From assembly GCF_026340465.1 (NCBI RefSeq), contig NZ_JAPEPC010000001.1:6711501-6775500 (forward strand): 64,000 nucleotides of DNA, read 5' to 3'. Shown one piece after another: positions 61,779 to 64,000 of this stretch. The notes below the pieces were generated by a model that was not told where the DNA came from, searched no databases, and was given only the letters and a program-made list of their open reading frames with translations. Origin of the DNA: Streptomyces sp. NBC_01306. GTDB lineage: Bacteria > Actinomycetota > Actinomycetes > Streptomycetales > Streptomycetaceae. Both the position numbers and the translations under genes were made by a program. The stretch's first letter is position 1. Each line of letters begins with the position of its first letter.

Positions 61779-62804
61779 TCAGAGGACGCACTCGGCTTCG
61801 GCGTACCGCTCCGCGGGCACGGTCTTGAGGGTCTCCACGGCCTCGGCGAGCGGCACCATGGTGATCTCCGTGCCGTGCAGCGCCGTCAGCATGCCGAACG
61901 CGCCGCGGTGCGCGGCCTCCACGGCGTGCCAGCCGAACCGGGTGGCCAGGACACGGTCGTACGCGGTGGGGGTGCCGCCACGCTGCACATGACCGAGTAT
62001 CACCGGACGGGCCTCCTTGCCGAGACGCTCCTCCAGCTCGATGGAGAGCTGCCTGGCGACACCGGCGAACCGCTCGTGGCCGTACATGTCCTTGGCGCCC
62101 ACATCGAAGCTCATCGAGCCCTCGCGCGGCTTCGCCCCCTCGGCGACCACCACGATCGCGAACTTCTTGCCCGCCGAGAAGCGCCGGCCGACCAGCTCGG
62201 TGAGCTCACCGATGTCGAAGGGACGCTCCGGCACGACGATGGCGTGCGCGCCCGCCGCCATGCCCGAGTGCAGCGCGATCCACCCGGTGTGGCGTCCCAT
62301 GACCTCCACGATCAGCACCCGCTGGTGCGATTCGGCGGTGGTCTTCAGCCGGTCGAGCGCATCCGTCGCGACCCCGACGGCCGTGTCGAAGCCGAAGGTG
62401 ACATCGGTCGACGCGATGTCGTTGTCGATGGTCTTCGGCACACCCACTATCGGCAGCCCGGCCTCGGAGAGGAGGTGCGCCGCCTTCAGCGTGCCCTCGC
62501 CGCCGATCGGGATGATCGCGTCGAGCCCCAGGTCGGCGACATGGCCCCGGGCGCGCTCCACACCGTCGCGCAGATGCGCGGGCTGCACCCGCGAGGAGCC
62601 GAGGATCGTGCCGCCGCGCGCCAGGATGCCACCCACCGCGTCGAGGTCGAGCTTGCGGTAGTCGCACTCAAGCAGGCCCTTCCACCCGTCGTGGAAGCCG
62701 ATGACCTCGTCGCCATGATCGACGACGGCGCGGTGCACGACCGAGCGGATGACGGCGTTCAGGCCGGGGCAGTCGCCGCCGGAGGTGAGGACACCAATTC
62801 GCAT
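61779..62804 (-). CDS. pfkA: ATP- or PPi-type 6-phosphofructokinase
   Basis: A 341-aa phosphofructokinase with GVLTSGGDCPGLNAVIR at the start, the PKTIDNDIASTD active-site block, MGRHTGWIAL and the late GHVQRGGTPTAYDR. The GGEGTL segment at the nucleotide site has the pattern of actinomycete enzymes. It commits fructose 6-phosphate to glycolysis. Confidence 0.95.
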   Translation of the reverse strand: MRIGVLTSGGDCPGLNAVIRSVVHRAVVDHGDEVIGFHDGWKGLLECDYRKLDLDAVGGILARGGTILGSSRVQPAHLRDGVERARGHVADLGLDAIIPIGGEGTLKAAHLLSEAGLPIVGVPKTIDNDIASTDVTFGFDTAVGVATDALDRLKTTAESHQRVLIVEVMGRHTGWIALHSGMAAGAHAIVVPERPFDIGELTELVGRRFSAGKKFAIVVVAEGAKPREGSMSFDVGAKDMYGHERFAGVARQLSIELEERLGKEARPVILGHVQRGGTPTAYDRVLATRFGWHAVEAAHRGAFGMLTALHGTEITMVPLAEAVETLKTVPAERYAEAECVL

Positions 62805-62945
62805 TGCCCGACTTACCTTTGCAACGTGGGCTTGTGACCGGACCACGTCGTCCGGGCTGGATCCCCGTCACCCTACCGGCGGAGGGTGACGGAGACGTAG
62901 CGGGCGTCCGCCTGCTGGACGCCGCTCAGATGTACGTATCAGGCC

Positions 62946-63677
62946 TCATGCGGGCTGTGTGGCCGCCGCGATCCGCTCGGTCCGCAGCGCCTCGTACCAG
63001 CGGTCGTCGGTCGGAGGCAGCGCGTTGACGTCCAGGGCCAGCTTGAGCAGCAGATCGGCGATCTGCGGGTTGCGGGCCAGCACCGGGCCGTGCATGTACG
63101 TACCGAAGACGGTGTCGTTGTACGCGCCCTCGGTGCCGTCGCCCGTGCCGTTGCCCCGGCCGAGCTGGACCCGGGCGAACGGGCGGGCGGTCGGGCCGAG
63201 ATGGGTGATGCCCTGGTGGTTCTCGAAACCGGTCAGCGGCGGCAGGCCCAGCCGCTGGTCGATGTCGCCGTACACGTCGCCGACGCAGCGGTCGCCCTCG
63301 CCGCGGGTCGAGATGACGTCGAGGAGCCCCAGTCCCGGTTCGCGCTCGCCGAGGTCGTTGATGAACTCGTGGCCGAGGATCTGGTACCCGGCGCAGACCG
63401 AGAAGATGATCGCGCCGTTGGAGGCCGCCCTGCTGAGGCCGCCGTCCCTGCGCAGCCGCTCGGACGCCAGCCGCTGCGGGCGGTCCTCGCCGCCGCCGAT
63501 CAGATAGATGTCGCCGGATGTCGGCACCGGCTGGTCGCTGCGCACGTCGATACGGGTCACATCCAGGCCGCGCTGGCGGGCCCGGCGCTCCACCACCAGG
63601 GCGTTGCCCTGGTCGCCGTAGGTGCTCAGCAGGTCCGGGTAGACCCACACCAGGCGCAGGCTGTTGTCGCTCATCAT
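62946..63677 (-). CDS. gatD: Lipid II isoglutaminyl synthase glutaminase subunit GatD
   Basis: A 243-aa CobB/CobQ-like class I amidotransferase. The Cys nucleophile is in FSVCAGYQILGHEF near residue 94, and His lies in GTYMHGPVLARNP. GatD supplies ammonia to MurT, which amidates the second-position glutamate of lipid II. The gene follows murT by 14 bp on the same strand. Two adjacent ATGs (63677, 63674) are possible behind AGAGGA. Confidence 0.9.
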   Translation of the reverse strand: MMSDNSLRLVWVYPDLLSTYGDQGNALVVERRARQRGLDVTRIDVRSDQPVPTSGDIYLIGGGEDRPQRLASERLRRDGGLSRAASNGAIIFSVCAGYQILGHEFINDLGEREPGLGLLDVISTRGEGDRCVGDVYGDIDQRLGLPPLTGFENHQGITHLGPTARPFARVQLGRGNGTGDGTEGAYNDTVFGTYMHGPVLARNPQIADLLLKLALDVNALPPTDDRWYEALRTERIAAATQPA

Positions 63678-63691
63678 CGTTTCCTCTGAGG

Positions 63692-64000
63692 TCAGTTGCC
63701 GACGCGGCGGCGCACGTCCTGGAACGCGGTGTAGTTGGCGATCAGTTCGATCCGGCCGGGCGGCGCGTACTGGACCGCCTCGTCCACGGTCTCGCAGACC
63801 TGGAACTGGAGACCGGCCACTTCGAGCCGTACCGCGAGGTCCAGCTTGCGGTCGCCGATGACGAAGATCGGGTGGCCCGCGAGCCGGGTGTAGTCGACGT
63901 CCCAGAGCCAGGAGGTGTCCGTACCGTCGGCGCCACGGGCGTTGACGGCGAGGATCACCGGCGTGGGCGGCGGGTCGATCAGCGAGAACGTCTCCAGCCA
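63692..64000 (-). CDS. murT: Lipid II isoglutaminyl synthase subunit MurT (C-terminal part)
   Basis: The last 102 codons of a gene that runs past the right edge. The visible part is the MurT C-terminal (DUF1727) domain with VNARGADGTDTSWLWDVDY, FVIGDRKLDLAVRLEVAG and a terminal ELIANYTAFQDVRRR. The ligase domain is outside the window. It works with the gatD product next to it. Confidence 0.85.
   Translation of the reverse strand, partial: WLETFSLIDPPPTPVILAVNARGADGTDTSWLWDVDYTRLAGHPIFVIGDRKLDLAVRLEVAGLQFQVCETVDEAVQYAPPGRIELIANYTAFQDVRRRVGN

Overview
The window is high-GC (roughly 70% or more) DNA with codon use, GTG/TTG starts, short intergenic gaps and gene families typical of Streptomyces. 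Examples are a DUF397/XRE/RsbW-like module, an SSI-type protease inhibitor, a tripeptidyl aminopeptidase, an AsnC/Lrp regulator and a leaderless Rrf2 gene. No rRNA, tRNA, CRISPR array or intact insertion sequence was seen.

Region 1 (about 1-20.1 kb) is a compact specialised-metabolite locus. A PucR-type GAF regulator and a catalytically degenerate IS701-like protein sit at its left edge. A plus-strand series (3.5-10.9 kb) encodes a WrbA-like flavodoxin, an SDR, a PhzD-type isochorismatase, a PhzE-type synthase, an ANL ligase of the CreM kind and an FAD aromatic hydroxylase. It is followed by an Rrf2 regulator, a 32-codon ORF and an MFS exporter. A convergent minus-strand operon (20.1-13.1 kb) encodes an SRPBCC protein, a second CreM-like ligase, a salicylate-hydroxylase-like FAD enzyme, a CreE-like aspartate N-oxygenase and a CreD-like nitrosuccinate lyase. 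A strong hairpin lies between the two arms. Read together: PhzE, PhzD and the SDR should turn chorismate into 3-hydroxyanthranilate; CreE and CreD should turn aspartate into nitrite; one or both ligases should diazotise the aryl amine; and the two hydroxylases and the flavodoxin should tailor it. No PKS, NRPS or glycosyltransferase is present, so a small aryl-diazo or diazoquinone-like product, or a diazotisation-dependent deamination product, is predicted. This is the most interesting part of the window.

Region 2 (20-47 kb) is mostly core chromosome: a GNAT enzyme, a quinone oxidoreductase, sbcDC, a DUF885 peptidase, Lrp plus a trans-sulfuration enzyme, an ACT-GNAT protein, a MocR regulator with a divergent EamA exporter, an alpha/beta hydrolase with a divergent ECF sigma factor, a GntR regulator with a DasR-type site, a ROK regulator, a remnant of a LuxR-type response regulator, mug, purB, alkB, ATP-dependent ligase, an SGNH hydrolase and two CNNM/CBS membrane proteins.

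Region 3 (47-64 kb) holds an RHH/Fic-like toxin-antitoxin pair with an operator palindrome, a methyltransferase, the biotin genes bioBAD and divergent bioF, a WhiJ-like module, an NlpC/P60 hydrolase behind a probable c-di-AMP riboswitch, secreted tripeptidyl aminopeptidase, an epimerase, an acyltransferase, the SSI-like inhibitor, a 53-aa membrane protein, a CtaG-like protein, pfkA, gatD and the C-terminal part of murT, cut by the window edge.
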